Positions 18,851 through 28,400 of a stretch of DNA of 64,000 nucleotides are shown piece after piece. The position numbers and the translations under genes were made by a program. Location: positions 1 to 64,000 of the forward strand of contig CAYJXJ010000002.1 in assembly GCA_964374095.1 (NCBI GenBank). The letters run 5' to 3'. The DNA comes from CAYJXJ01 sp964374095 (GTDB lineage: Bacteria; Elusimicrobiota; Elusimicrobia; UBA1565; UBA9628). The notes beneath the pieces are model-generated. The model did not search any database and had not been told where the DNA came from. It saw only the letters and a list, made by a program, of their open reading frames with translations. Each line of letters opens with the position of its first letter. Position 1 is the first letter of the stretch.

Positions 18851-21800
18851 ATGAAAGTCCTCCGCTCCTTGCTGTCCACGGTCATCTCCGCAGCGATCAT
18901 CCTGACGGCGCCGGGATCGGGAGCCACGCGGGCTTTCGCGCAAACGTTCAACGCGGGCCGGGCCGCCCGGGGCTCGTCGGTGACGGGCATGGGCCCCGCG
19001 GGCGGCGCGGCCCGCGTTTCCGTAGGTCCGAGCCACAGTTCTCAGATATCCGTCCCTCTCCGTTCAGGTCTTACCGTCCTTTCCGCCGCGCCCGGCGTCC
19101 GGCTCGCGCCGGAAGCCTCCGGATCCACGCCTCTGACTCTGCCGGCTGCTATCGCGGGTCCATCTGAATCCGTTGGGCGCGAGTACGCTGCGCCGCTTTC
19201 GGACTCTCGCCGCGGGTCTCCGGCTGCCGGGGCTTCGGAAGAATCCTGCTGCCCGGGAATACAGCGTCTCCTGGATGATCGTGAGGCCCTCTCGATTTCG
19301 GAAAAAGAGCTCGGTGATATGTCCGGCGATCAGGCCCGCGAGGCCGGCGACGAACGCATGGACCGGGTGCTCGGCGTGCGCGCCGTCCCGCGCCAGGGAG
19401 ACGTCGCCGGTCCGACCGAGTCCGGTGCGGGCGACCAAGCCCAGGCCGGCTACTCGCTCCGGAAGTCGTCGAAGGGCGGCGCGAAGCGGGGCATGCCCGA
19501 TCCCGACGGCGAGACCGACCGAGGCCGCCGCGGGGACGAGACGGACGATTTGGACGAGTTGGGAAATCCCCGGCGGGGACAGACGCCCGGTCCCGACGAC
19601 GTCTCCGACGAGCCGGATCGCGGCGGCGGAAATTCGACTCTATTCAGCTTCGCGGCCGCGGGTCTCGTGGTCGCCGCGGCGGCCTTCAGCCCGATCGGCA
19701 TCGCCGGGGCCCTGGCGGCCATGGCCGTCATCATCCCTTCGCTGATTCTCCATGAAATGGCGCACGCCAAGGCCGCCGACATACTCGGCGATCCCATACC
19801 GCGCCTGGAAGGGCGGCTGGGCTGGGGGCTGCGCGATCTGGCGACCCATATCCATCCGGTATGGACGATACTTGTTCCCGTGGCGACCCTCCTGTCGGGC
19901 TTCTTCCTGGCCGGGGCGCGTCCGGTCGAGCCGGAACCGGCGAATTTCAAAAATCCCGTCCGCGACATGGCCATCGTCGCCGCCGTCGGTCCGGCCACGC
20001 ACGTCGGCCTGGCGGCGCTGGGCGCGGGCGCCTTCGCGGTCTTGGCGGCCTTCGGGATCGGGATCGCCACGGCCGGCCTGGGCGGGGTCGTCGCCGGGGC
20101 GTTGGCCGTCGCGACCTACTACAACCTGATCTTGGCCGCGGTCAACCTGATTCCGTTCTTCCCGTTCGACGGCCATCACATCCTGCGGCCCTTTCTGCCG
20201 GAGAGCACGTCCGTGGCGCTCGATGAGGTCAACTCGCGTCCGGGCATTTTCAAGTTCATCCCCGGAATACTCGCCCTCGCCGGATTAGTCATCCCCATCG
20301 CCCTGGGGGCGCAATGGCTGGCCGGCGTGCTGTTGGGCGGCGTGGCCGTCGCCGGAGTGAAGCTCGCCGCGGCGGCCTTGCCCGCGGTCGCCGCGGTCGG
20401 CATGCTGATGGGCCGGATGCATCCGGGCGCGCCCTCGTCTCCCGCCGCTCCCTCGGAGGGTCAGCGCCCCGCCGACCTCGTCGTCATCTTCTCGGGCCCG
20501 CCCGCGATCACCTCGGACTCCTTCCTCTCGTCGGTGGACATATCCCGGAGAGACGGCGTCCGCCGCTATTCCGTGCTGCAGCAGGCCATGGTCCAGGAGC
20601 TCGAGTCCGCGGGCTTGGACGCCGCCACGCTGCAGTCCTACAACGCCACGCCCACGGCGACTTTCCGCCGCATCAACGCGGCGGCCCTGCGCGTCGACGC
20701 GGCCCGCGCGGCGGAGTTCATGGAGGTCCTCAAGCTTCGAGGACACCGGGTCTATCTCGACGAGCGACGCCGCATCCCCGAGCCTATTCCGACCTCTCCC
20801 GAGGACGCGGCCAACGACCCGAAAGGGGCGGTCACGCTCGACGAGACGGTCAAACTGGTGGGCGCGGACAAAGTCCTCAAGAGTGGGGAAGAGCGGTGGG
20901 GCCCGCCCGACCTGGGCCTCGTCGGCCGCCTGGCCATGAGGCTCGTGATGGCGGCCGTGCCCCAGCCCAAGATCGGCGTGATCGACAGCGGGCGCGACAA
21001 GAACCACCCCATGATGAAGAACGTCCGCTCGGTCAACGTCACGACCGGCAAGGACGAAGACGACATCGGCCACGGGACCTGGGTCACCAGCGCGGTCTTG
21101 AACCTCGCCCGTTGGGCCATGAAGCTCACCCACTATAAGACCTTCGTCGGCGGCGGCGCGAACCTGACCGACATCCTCAAGGCCCTGACGGATTCGGCCA
21201 ACGACGGCAACATCGTCATCTCCAACAGCTGGGGCTCCGACGACGGCGACCCCGACAGCCCGGACTCGCAGCTGGTGCGCAAGCTCGCCGAGGAGGGCCA
21301 TGTCATGGTCTTCGCCGCGGGCAATGCCGGCCCCGGCCCCAACACCATCGGCTCTCCGGCGATCGTCTACTACAAGGACCCCAAGACCGGGGCGATCCGC
21401 AACCTCTCCGTGGCCGCCACCGGCCGCAACCGCAAGGTGGTCTACTTCTCCTCCCGCGGACCCGGCTCGGAAAAGACCAAGACCAAGCCCGACTACCCGC
21501 GCCGCCCCGACTTGGCTTCCGTGGGCCACAACAAGGAAGGCGCCTGGCCCGAGGCTTTGGGAGACGCCGACCGCAAGGATCCGGTGTGGGGTCCGCTCAA
21601 GGCCATCTCCGGGACCTCGATGTCCGCCCCGGACGTGGCCGGCGCGATCGGCCTGCTGGCCATGCTCTTCGGCGTGACCGAGAAAGGGGAGAAGCTCGAC
21701 GCCATCGTCAACGCCGTGATGTCGAATCTCCGCAAGACCGGCGGCGAGGCCGTGGAACTGGCCGGCGACGGCTTCCTTGACGTTGGGGCCGCCTACGAGG

Positions 21801-21883
21801 CGCTGAAGGCCGCGATGGCGCCGGTCGCCCCGCCCTTCCTCGCCAGGCTCGTTTTGAGGTTATTCAGCCGCCATAGGGTGTAA
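18851..21883 (+). CDS. Site-2 protease (M50) fused to subtilisin-like (S8) protease
   Basis: The 1010-residue protein has a signal peptide (to about AFAQ), a leader with LPAAIAGP and a charged, Gly/Asp/Arg-rich linker. A membrane-embedded site-2 protease follows: the zinc motif HEMAH (H301, E302, H305) in a transmembrane helix and NLIPFFPFDGHH (N432, D440) in a later one. After a linker comes a subtilase: D712 in VIDSG, H741 in GHGT, oxyanion N825 in AAGNAG and S923 in GTSMSAP. Both active sites look complete. Site-2 proteases cut within membranes and subtilases cut exposed polypeptide, so one protein may do both steps of a proteolytic cascade. Its leader is of the same type as those upstream, making it a candidate processing enzyme for that family (inference). 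Confidence 0.85.
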   Translation: MKVLRSLLSTVISAAIILTAPGSGATRAFAQTFNAGRAARGSSVTGMGPAGGAARVSVGPSHSSQISVPLRSGLTVLSAAPGVRLAPEASGSTPLTLPAAIAGPSESVGREYAAPLSDSRRGSPAAGASEESCCPGIQRLLDDREALSISEKELGDMSGDQAREAGDERMDRVLGVRAVPRQGDVAGPTESGAGDQAQAGYSLRKSSKGGAKRGMPDPDGETDRGRRGDETDDLDELGNPRRGQTPGPDDVSDEPDRGGGNSTLFSFAAAGLVVAAAAFSPIGIAGALAAMAVIIPSLILHEMAHAKAADILGDPIPRLEGRLGWGLRDLATHIHPVWTILVPVATLLSGFFLAGARPVEPEPANFKNPVRDMAIVAAVGPATHVGLAALGAGAFAVLAAFGIGIATAGLGGVVAGALAVATYYNLILAAVNLIPFFPFDGHHILRPFLPESTSVALDEVNSRPGIFKFIPGILALAGLVIPIALGAQWLAGVLLGGVAVAGVKLAAAALPAVAAVGMLMGRMHPGAPSSPAAPSEGQRPADLVVIFSGPPAITSDSFLSSVDISRRDGVRRYSVLQQAMVQELESAGLDAATLQSYNATPTATFRRINAAALRVDAARAAEFMEVLKLRGHRVYLDERRRIPEPIPTSPEDAANDPKGAVTLDETVKLVGADKVLKSGEERWGPPDLGLVGRLAMRLVMAAVPQPKIGVIDSGRDKNHPMMKNVRSVNVTTGKDEDDIGHGTWVTSAVLNLARWAMKLTHYKTFVGGGANLTDILKALTDSANDGNIVISNSWGSDDGDPDSPDSQLVRKLAEEGHVMVFAAGNAGPGPNTIGSPAIVYYKDPKTGAIRNLSVAATGRNRKVVYFSSRGPGSEKTKTKPDYPRRPDLASVGHNKEGAWPEALGDADRKDPVWGPLKAISGTSMSAPDVAGAIGLLAMLFGVTEKGEKLDAIVNAVMSNLRKTGGEAVELAGDGFLDVGAAYEALKAAMAPVAPPFLARLVLRLFSRHRV

Positions 21884-21887
21884 ACCA

Positions 21888-22286
21888 ATGAAAACCACTA
21901 AGATCCAAACCGGAGTTTCCCTCTACATCGTCGAGGACGACGACAGCTTCCGCGAGACCTTCGTGGACGCCATGTCGCTCCAAGGGGTCCGCGTCGACGG
22001 GGCGCGCACGGGGGCGGAGGCCTTCCGCGACCTCCAGCGGCGCACGCCCTCGGTCATCCTCATCGACGTCCAGCTCCCCGACATCCACGGCTTCGAGCTC
22101 TGCCGTCTGCTCAAGCGCTCGGACCGGCTCAAGAACGTTCCGGTCGTCTTCATCACCGCCTCCTCTCAGTACAACGATGCCCGCGACCACGTCGAGGGCC
22201 TGCTCTGCGGCGCGGCCGCCTTCCTGCCCAAGCCCATCACCGTCGAGCAGCTCTGGGCCGAGATCGAGCCCCTGCTCCCCGAATAG
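21888..22286 (+). CDS. Stand-alone response regulator receiver domain
   Basis: This is a 132-residue CheY-like receiver and nothing else. It has the acidic pocket EDDD (16-19), the phospho-acceptor D63 in LIDVQLPD, T90 in FITAS and K115 in LPKPI. It begins four bases after the protease fusion gene, so the two are probably co-transcribed. No output domain and no histidine kinase lie nearby; it must signal through protein contact or act in a phosphorelay. Confidence 0.92.
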   Translation: MKTTKIQTGVSLYIVEDDDSFRETFVDAMSLQGVRVDGARTGAEAFRDLQRRTPSVILIDVQLPDIHGFELCRLLKRSDRLKNVPVVFITASSQYNDARDHVEGLLCGAAAFLPKPITVEQLWAEIEPLLPE

Positions 22287-22303
22287 CTCGGTCCAGGACC
22301 GAG
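22287..22303 (+). terminator. Short inverted repeat after the receiver gene
   Basis: CTCGGTCC-A-GGACCGAG begins at the stop codon's end and can fold as a 6-pair stem with a 5-base loop. A second small stem (CACTCAG-AAAAA-CTGGGTG, with one G-T pair) lies at 22335-22353. Neither has a T-tract; together they may end the island's transcript. Confidence 0.4.
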
Positions 22304-22372
22304 TTGCCCACTCCCAACGCCTACCCCGAAAACTCACTCAGAAAAACTGGGTGAAGTCGAGTTTCCTGGGCC

Positions 22373-22402
22373 TTGACTCACATTGCCGGGCTTCGCTACC
22401 AT
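22373..22402 (+). promoter_or_regulatory. Sigma70-type promoter of the giant surface protein gene
   Basis: TTGACT (22373-22378) and TACCAT (22397-22402) are separated by 18 bases, and the -10 box ends 16 bases before the chosen ATG at 22419. It is the first good -35/-10 pair downstream of the island. Confidence 0.6.
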
Positions 22403-22418
22403 CGAGTTCCCCTATCCC

Positions 22419-25400
22419 ATGGGCCGCCTCCCCCTCCTCGCCCTCTTCGCTCTTTCCGCGCCCGCGGCGGCCCTCCCGCCGACCGGCGAGAAGGCCCGGA
22501 CCTCCCGGTTTCAACCCGGGGAGCGCCAGCGCGGCCGGGAGAATTGGTTCTTCGACCTGCGCGCCGATCCCGACGGGAGCTTTCCGGCCGGGGCGCGCGC
22601 CAACGGCATCCAGAGGCTGCGCGACTCGCGCGCGAGCCTCATGCAGCGCTTCACGACCGGCCCTTCCCCGATGGGCCTGGGCCTGCCCTCCCGCAAGATC
22701 ACCAACGCCTGGCAGTTCGCGGGTCCCCAACCCATCAAGGACAACTTCGCCAACTCGGGCGCGGGCTTCTACGGCTTCGGCGACGCCTCCTTCAAGATCA
22801 ACGCCGTCGCCGTGGACCTGACCAACTCCAACACCGTTTACATCGGCGGTTTCGCGGGCCTCGCCAAATCGACCGACGGGGGCGTGAGCTGGAACTTCGT
22901 CTCCGACGCCATGCCCTCCCAAGCCATCGGCTCGCTGGCCATCGACACCACGACGACCCGGATCATCTACGCCGGCACCGGAGACCCCACCTTCGTCGGC
23001 CGCGGCAACCACCTCGTGGGCCAAGGGGTGTATCGCTCGACCAACGCCGGGGCGAGCTGGCAGCAGTTCGGCACGGATTTCTCGAGCTGCGCGGTCCACC
23101 GCGTCATGATCGATCCCGGGACCTCGGGCTCGGAAACGACGACCACACTCTACGCGGCGGTGCGCGGGGGGAGCAATTTCGGCTTCTGGCGGTCGCTCAA
23201 CAGCGCCCAGACCTGGACCCGGATCGCGGTCGGGGGCTTTCACGCCTCGAGCTTCGACCTGGCCCTGGACACCACCACCAACCCCGCGGCCCTATACGTC
23301 GCCAATACCCGAGGCCTCTACAAGAGCACGGACAAAGGCGCCAACTGGGTCGCGGTGGCGACCGGCACGGCCTCCAACGCCAACCCCAACCAGAACAAAA
23401 ACTCCGTCGCGGTGTTCGGGTCCACCGTGATCTACACCAACTCGGGCGGGTCTTTCTCGGACAATAAGTTCAGTCCGGCCACCTGCGGCTTCCCCAACGT
23501 CACGGGTCAGGCCTTCAAGTCCGTCGACTCCGGCGCGACCTTCACGGAATTGAGCGACGCGCGCGGCTTCTGCGGCGGGCAGTGCTTCTACGATCAGTAC
23601 GCCGCGATCAACCCCAACAACCCGGAACAGGTCTTCTTCGGGGGCGTCGATATGTCGAGCTCATCCAACGGGGGCCAGACCGTCACGAACTTCGCCCCCT
23701 TCACCTGCCTGGCCTTCAAGCCGGTGATCCACTCCGACCAGCACTCCTACGGCTTCTCCAACGGCGGAACCACGGTCTATATCGGCAACGACGGCGGCCT
23801 CTACAAGAGCGTCAACGGGGGGCTGGCCTGGCAGAACATGGCGGCCAACCTGCCGGGCGGCCTCTTCGTGGGCATCGGCCTGAGCGGCGACAACACCTTG
23901 ATCGGCGGCTTCCAGGACAACGGCAGCGCCAAAGCCACGCCCGGCGACGTGAAATGGCGGGTGGTCGACGGCGGCGACGGGGGCTACAATAAGATCGATC
24001 CCGGCAACAGCAGTCGGATGTACGTGACCTATGTGGTGGCCGGCGCGGGCGTGCAGAGCTTCGCGGTCTCGCGCTCCCTGCTGGGCGGGTCCAACCTCAC
24101 CGACATCGTCCCCCCGGGCGCACTCGGCGAGGACTCGCAGTTTTACCCCGCGCTCTTCTCGGACCCCGAGAATTTCGACAAGATCATCCTCGGCTTTCAG
24201 AACATCTGGAGGAGCGCCGAGACTGGAAGCATCAGCCCTTCCGATACCTACACGAGGATCGGCAACCTTCTGGGAACATCCGGAGGCACGGTCACCGCCA
24301 TCTACGAGGCCCCGAGCGACGCCAACGTCATCCTCGCCGCCACCCGCAACAGCTCGACCGACAACCGCCTTTACCGGACCGCCGACGCCGGGAACGGGAC
24401 CTCCGCGACCTGGACCCAGAAGCAGGCCGGCCTGCCCTCCAACCAGACCATCACCGACATCGCCGTCCACCCCACGATTTCGAGCGTCGCCTACGTGACC
24501 CTGTCGCAGTACGGGAGCGCGGCCTCCCCCAAGTTCCACGTCTACAAGACCACCAACGGCGCCGAGAACTGGGTGCACGTCAGCACCGGGCTGCCGGACG
24601 TCCCGGCCATCGACGTGGAGATCGACACCGCCGCCCCCGAGAACCTTTTCGTGGCCACCGACGTGGGCGTGTTCAACTCGATCGACGGGGGCAAGACCTG
24701 GGCCCGCTCCGACGTCGGCATGCCCGAAGGGCATACCGTGAGCGCGCTGGCGCTCAATACCGGGACGCGCAAACTGGCCGCCGGCACCTACGGCCGCGGG
24801 GCCTGCAGCCTGAACCTTCCGGCGGTCCCGCCCGCGCCCGCGGGCTTGGCCGGCTCGGCCATGGGTGTCACCTCCATCACCTGGAACTGGAACGCCTCCG
24901 ACGCCGCTTTCAACGTGCAGTCTTACGGCCTCTATGACCCGGCCGCGCCCACGGTCCTGGTGCACGAGACCACGGCCCCCTTCAAGGAGGTGACGGGCCT
25001 CACACCCAACGCCACCTATTCCTTCATGGTCACCGCGGCCAACGGCATACTGGAGTCCGTCGACTCCGCGGCGGCCTCGACCGTGACCCACGCCCAGCCC
25101 GTGTCGGGGACTCAGGCCGACCCCGGCACGGTGTGGTTCACCTCCGCGACCCTCTCTTTCGTCAACGGGGCGGTTCCGCCCAACCCCATGAACACGGTCT
25201 ACGAAGTCCAGGTGTCGACCGACGGTTTCGTCACGCTGAACGTCTCCTCCCGGGTTTTAACCATCCTCCTGCGGGCTTTCGAGGGCCTCCAGGCCAACGC
25301 CACCTACTTCTTCAAGGCCCGCGCCTTGAACCACGGCGGGCACCCCTCGATCTTCGACCAACCCGCCCCGACCCCGACCTCGGCCGCCGCGGCCGCGCCC

Positions 25401-28400
25401 GCGGCCGCGACCACCGTCGGTTCCTCTAGTTTCACGGTCAACTGGGGCGCCAACGGCAACTCCGCCAAGTCGTTCTATCTCGCCCAGATCTCGACCGACA
25501 CCTTCGCCACAATCGTGAACTCGAGCGCGACCCGAAACACATCGGCCGTGTTCACGGGCCTGGCATCGGCCACCAACCACCAGGTCCGGGTCTTCACCAT
25601 CGGCAACCACGGTGGCAATCCCCTGAGGGACCTAGGTTGGGTCACTACCTCCGGCGGCGGCACGACCCTGCCCGGGGCCGCTTCGCCCGCTTTCTCCGGG
25701 GTCAATGTCGGCTCGCTGACTGTCGCTTGGACCGACGGGGGAAATCCCGCGGGAACCCTCTACCGCACCCAGCTCTCGACCGCGCCCAACTTCGGCACCA
25801 TCAACTTCAGCTCCGAGACCAAGAACCTCGCGGTCCTCTTCGGCAACGGCGGGGCCGGGGCCGACCTGCTTCCCAATACCACGCACTACGTCCAGTCCCA
25901 GTCGAGCGGCACCAGCGGATCGAGCGCCTTCACCAACCTGGGCTCGACCGCGACCTTGGCCAAGCAGCCCGCCAATTCCACGCTGGGCGCCGTCCATGTT
26001 TCTTCGATCAGCTATGTGTGGTGGGAAAACACCAACCCGGCGGGCACGACCTACTACGCGCAGCTCTCCACCGACAGCTTCGCGACCCTCAACATCGTTT
26101 CCGGCGTGCTGGGGACCGCGGTGACCTTGACCGGCCTGACGCCCAACACCACGCACCACTTCCGGGTCAGGGCGGTCAATCATAACGCCCTGCTGACCCT
26201 TTTCGACGCGACCGTGACCACTCCCACGCGGGCCGACCTCCCGGCCGCCTTCGCGGCCGCAATGCACCAGACTTCGATGACCGTGACCTGGTCGGCCGGC
26301 GCCAACCCCGCCGGCACCAAATACGAAGCCTCGTACTCGACCAACGGCTTCGCCACGGTCCAGGACTCGAGCAAGACTTTCAACCTCTCCGCGGCCTTCA
26401 CCAACTTGCTTGCCAACACCACCCACACCTTGCGCCTGAAGGCGGTCAGCCACGCGGGCCTTGAGACCGCGGACCTATCTCTCACGACCGCTACCCGCGC
26501 CGGCCCGCCGACCGGCTCCTCGGCGACCGTGCATCTGACCTCGATCACCTTCAACTGGAGCGCCAACGGAAACCACGCCGGGACCACCTACTACGCCCAG
26601 CTCTCCACCGATTCTTTCTCGACGTTGAACGTCAACCAGGGAGTGCTGGGGACGATTGTCACCATGACCAGCCTGCTCTCGAACACGACCTATCACCTCC
26701 GAGCGCGCGGGATCAACACCTTGGGCGTGCTGACGGCCTTTGATACGGCTCTTACCAGCGTCACCCGGGCGGCGACTCCGGTTGCCGCGGAATACTCCGG
26801 AGTGCTCTCCTCCGCGGTGACGCCCAACTGGACGGCCAACGGCAACGGTCCGTCCACGCGCTACAGGGTGCAGATGTCGAGCGACGGCTTCATGACGGTC
26901 CAAACCTCGGTGACGCTGAACACGAGCGCCGCCTTCACGGGCCTGCCCGCCAACACGGTCGTGGCTTCGAGCGTCCAAGCCCTGGGCCACGACGGCTCCC
27001 TCACCCCTTTCGTCAACCTGGGCTCGACGACGACCCTGCTCGTCTCGCCGTCCACGGCCACCCCCGCGTTCACCGGAGTTTCGGCCGGCAGCATCACGGT
27101 GCAGTGGACCTCGGGCGGAAACAGCGCCGGGACGCTCTACGCGAGCCAGTTGTCGACAAACAACTTTTCCACGCTGAATTTCAGCTCCGAAACCCGGAAT
27201 CTCTCGGTCCTTTTCGGCAACGGCGGCGCGGGCGCGGATTTATTGCCCAATACCAGCTACTTCTTCCAGGTCAAATCCAGCGCCGGGGTCAACTCGAGCC
27301 AGTTCGTCAGCCTCGGCAGCACGGCCACCCTGGCCAACAAGCCCGCCTCGACCGCGGTCTTGTCCGTCGGCTCGACCACCGTGAGCGTGTTCTGGAACTC
27401 CAACTCCAACCCCAACGGCACCACCTACTACGCCCAGGCCTCGACCACCGACACCTTCACGACCATCGACGTGACCGCCGGGACCCTGGGAACCGCCGTT
27501 CAGGTCCCCCTCACGCTGGGGGGCCTAAGCACCAACACCACCTACTTCCTCCGCGTCCGGGCGGTCAACCACCGCGGCCTGCTCACGATCTTCGATGCGG
27601 CGGTCTCCACGAGGACCATGCCCCGGGCCCCCGGCATCCCGGGGACACCCTCGGGGACGGCGCAGGGAGTCTCTTCCATCACCTGGACCTGGACCGCGGC
27701 CTCCGACGCCGCGACCTACAACGCCACCCGCTCCTCCGACGCGGTCCAGCTCCAAACCGGCATCTCCGGGACCTCGGTGGTGATCGGCCCGCTGGGCACC
27801 AACGTGGCCCTGGGCTTGCGGGTCTCCGGCGTCAACTCCAGCGGGGAGGGGCTGCTCTCGGGCGCGGCCACGACCTACACCCACGCCAACCCGCCGGCGG
27901 GCTCGACCGCCGATACCGTCCACGCGACCAGCGCCGCCATCCGCTGGGGTTTGAACGCCAATCCCTACGCCACCGCCGCCTTCTTGGAATACTCGACGCA
28001 CAGCCTCTTCAGCGTCAAGACCACGACGGCCGTGGGCTTCGTGACCGTGAGCACCATCACCAACCTGCTCGGCTGCACGTCCTACTACGCCCGCGTCTTC
28101 AACAAGAACGGCGACGCGATCAGCACGGCCTACGATGCGACGGTCGTGAACTTCCTGACCAAGGGGACCACGCCCACGGCTCCGGGAAGCCTGACGGCGG
28201 CCTCTCTCACGGCTTCGAGGATACAGCTGTCTTGGATTCCATCGCCTACCGAGGGGATCACCTCCTACCGGCTCTACGCGGACGGCGGCACGGGGGCCCT
28301 CGACTACGCGACGGTATTCGCGCTGCTGACGTCGACGGAAACGAGCTTCACCACCGGGGTGCTGACTTCCTCGGCCGCGTATAAATTCGGCCTGCGCGCG

